Assembly: GCF_016881405.1 (NCBI RefSeq)
Contig: NZ_WOFE01000009.1
Location: 1-64,000 of the forward strand
DNA from: Deefgea chitinilytica
GTDB lineage: Bacteria; Pseudomonadota; Gammaproteobacteria; Burkholderiales; Chitinibacteraceae
Length of the DNA stretch: 64,000 nucleotides
Direction: 5' to 3'
The notes beneath the pieces were generated by a model, which saw only the letters and a list, made by a program, of their open reading frames with translations, did no database searches and was not told where the DNA came from. Below are positions 62,404 through 64,000 of this stretch, in pieces. Each line of letters begins with the position of its first letter. The first letter of the stretch is position 1. The translations under genes and the position numbers were made by a program.

Positions 62404-63405
62404 TTACCAATGGCCGCCCACGTACTGCATCACCAAACTTGAACCTGCGACCATAATCCAAACCAACAAACCCAAAGCCACAGGACGCCAGCCGGTATTT
62501 TTCATTTTGCCCAAATCCGTTGACAAACCAATCGCCGTCAGCGCCGCGGTAATCATCACCGTTGAAATACTGTGCGCGGTGCGAGTGAGCATTTCTGGTA
62601 AGTAACCGTTAAAAATCGACGCCGCCAAAAACCACACGATGAACCACGGTACCGCATGTGCAATGCTGGCGCGCTGAACTTGGCCGTCTGCTGCTGCGTT
62701 ACGCGTCATAAACACAAAACTCAAAATCAAGGTCACCGGAATAATCAGCATCGCACGGCTGAGCTTGACGATAGTGGCGTGATCACCCGCCGCTTGGCTC
62801 CAAGAATACGCCGCAGCCACCACCGAAGAAGTATCGTTAATCGCCGTCCCCGCCCACAAGCCAAAGCCCGCATCCGACATACCTAGCCATTGCCCGAGCG
62901 GCGGAAAGATCAGCACCGCAACGATATTAAATAAGAAAATCGTCGATAAGGAAAACGCCGTTTCATGGTCATCGGGTTTGATGACCGGCGTCATCGCGGC
63001 AATCGCCGAGCCGCCACAGATAGCGGTACCGCCGCCAATCAATACACACAATTTGGTCGGAATTTTGAGTAATTTGCCAAAGGCAAAAGCACTGGCAAAG
63101 GCAATCGACAAGGTCACCAGCGTCACCGATAGTGATTTCAAGCCGGTATCCATCACCGCACTAATCGGCAACGCTAGCCCCAAGCCGACAATCGACCATT
63201 GCAATAATTGCTTGCCCGCAAATTGAATGCCGGGCAATTGTTGGGCGGAAATTGAAAAACGGCTGCGAATCAGCAAACCCAATAAAATCCCGGCGACTGC
63301 GCCGCCCATCAGCGGTATTTGTTCACCAATGAGCTGAGCAACAACGGTAATCCCGGCAACGAGCAGCAGGCCCGGTATCAGCGACTTGAGCGTGGCGAGT
63401 TTCAT
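62404..63405 (-). CDS. YeiH-family putative sulfate exporter (UPF0324)
   Basis: A 333-residue membrane protein with about ten helices. Family landmarks are GAVAGILLGLLIRS, LGLALPISAVMDTGLKSL, VLIGGGTAICGGSAIAAMTPVIK and WAGTAINDTSSVVAAAYSWS. YeiH-type proteins are called putative sulfate exporters; the substrate is not proven. The divergent LysR-type gene starts 110 bp away and, like YeiE in E. coli, is the likely regulator. ATG at 63405 follows GGG. Confidence 0.88.
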   Translation of the reverse strand: MKLATLKSLIPGLLLVAGITVVAQLIGEQIPLMGGAVAGILLGLLIRSRFSISAQQLPGIQFAGKQLLQWSIVGLGLALPISAVMDTGLKSLSVTLVTLSIAFASAFAFGKLLKIPTKLCVLIGGGTAICGGSAIAAMTPVIKPDDHETAFSLSTIFLFNIVAVLIFPPLGQWLGMSDAGFGLWAGTAINDTSSVVAAAYSWSQAAGDHATIVKLSRAMLIIPVTLILSFVFMTRNAAADGQVQRASIAHAVPWFIVWFLAASIFNGYLPEMLTRTAHSISTVMITAALTAIGLSTDLGKMKNTGWRPVALGLLVWIMVAGSSLVMQYVGGHW

Positions 63406-63514
63406 GATTTACCCCGTGTTGATTAAATAATGAGCACAGTGTAAAGTCGGCCATCCATCTTGAATAACGGGTAATTCGGGTAAGTTCATCGGAAAAACCG
63501 ATTAAAGGCACAGT

Positions 63515-64000
63515 ATGCTGAAAATGACATTACGGGAATTAGAGGTTTTTTGCGCCATCAATCGCACGGGCGGCGTCACCGCCGCAGCCGATGCCTTGGG
63601 TTTGTCGCAATCGGCAGCCAGTGGCGCATTGGCTGAACTAGAGCGCCGACTTGGCGTGAATCTATTTGACCGCATCGGCCGCCGCGTCGTACTGAATGAG
63701 CATGGCCGCTATCTACTACCGCGCGCCGAAGAATTACTCGGGCAAGCGCAAACACTGGAAGAGAACTACAACAACGGGGCGCCGAGCCGTCTGAATATCG
63801 CCGCCAGCCTGACCATCGGTAACTTTGTGCTGCCCGGCCTTTTGGGGCAATTGATGCAAGCGCGCCCCGAAGATCGTTACGACGTAGCGATTGGCAATTC
63901 ACAGCAAGTGATCGAACGCCTGCTCGATAGTCGTGCCGATATTGGCCTGATTGAAGCGCCGATTACGCATCGACAGTTAGTCAGCGAGCGCTGGTTAAGC
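63515..64000 (+). CDS. LysR-family regulator (partial, runs off window)
   Basis: The first 162 codons of an LTTR: MLKMTLRELEVFCAINRTGG, then VTAAADALGLSQSAASGALAELERRLGVNLFDR, a classic N-terminal helix-turn-helix, and the start of the substrate domain (RLNIAASLTIGNFVLPGLLG). It resembles YeiE-type regulators, which sit opposite yeiH. The 3' end lies beyond 64000. Confidence 0.9.
   Translation, partial: MLKMTLRELEVFCAINRTGGVTAAADALGLSQSAASGALAELERRLGVNLFDRIGRRVVLNEHGRYLLPRAEELLGQAQTLEENYNNGAPSRLNIAASLTIGNFVLPGLLGQLMQARPEDRYDVAIGNSQQVIERLLDSRADIGLIEAPITHRQLVSERWLS

Overview
The window is a typical chromosomal segment of a Gram-negative, Type IV-piliated, chitin-degrading betaproteobacterium. 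Lipoproteins with OmpA or NodT domains, LPS-era housekeeping genes, a GH18 chitinase with CBM5/12 modules and the gene families present point to Neisseriales, most likely the Chitinibacteraceae (Deefgea/Chitinibacter-like); this placement is inference from gene content. Base composition is near 50% GC, with one clearly AT-rich island (44.9-47.5 kb, about 35-38% GC by eye) and a GC-rich metH (about 55-68% in sampled lines).

Layout. 0-9.3 kb: rRNA methylase rlmJ, an inositol-phosphatase-family gene, phosphoketolase xfp, a hybrid histidine kinase with a CHASE-like sensor, an Na+/H+ antiporter-like protein and gloA. 9.4-9.75 kb: three tRNA-Lys genes behind a near-consensus promoter. 9.9-12.6 kb: a patatin-like protein lacking the catalytic serine, a small unknown and a family-2 glycosyltransferase. 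12.7-15.9 kb: an overlapping minor-pilin operon (fimT, pilW, pilX-like, pilV). 16-23 kb: an LTA-synthase-like membrane sulfatase fold enzyme, a qorA-yqiA-Dyp peroxidase operon, and pta, which can convert the acetyl-phosphate made by phosphoketolase. 23-30 kb: three orphan solute-binding proteins, an SbtA/SbtB bicarbonate-transport pair, mdaB, a cytoplasmic alpha-amylase and a LysE exporter. 30-39 kb: a TerB-like protein, two diguanylate cyclases, an OmpA lipoprotein, a DUF3302-HlyD-NodT efflux operon, and fabI. 39.8-44.7 kb: two small unknowns and cobalamin-dependent methionine synthase metH. 44.9-48.5 kb: a horizontally acquired-looking NACHT NTPase gene, followed by about 1 kb of degenerate DNA with a broken small gene and hairpin repeats. 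48.5-52.2 kb: chitinase and a second chitin-binding secreted protein. 52-64 kb: GST, azoR with a divergent LysR regulator, sstT, a fourth solute-binding protein, a PQQ-type sugar dehydrogenase, a PilZ/YcgR protein, a calcium-binding protein, a DUF2799 lipoprotein, and a YeiH-type transporter divergent from a LysR gene that runs off the window.

What is most worth a second look: (1) the single-gene membrane-anchored NACHT protein, a candidate anti-phage NLR-like protein; (2) a family of about 50-bp palindromic elements that sits within a few bases of stop codons between convergent genes at several places, one apparent copy of which encodes the signal peptide of an outer-membrane lipoprotein; (3) SbtA/SbtB in an apparent heterotroph, preceded by phased direct repeats that reach the start codon.
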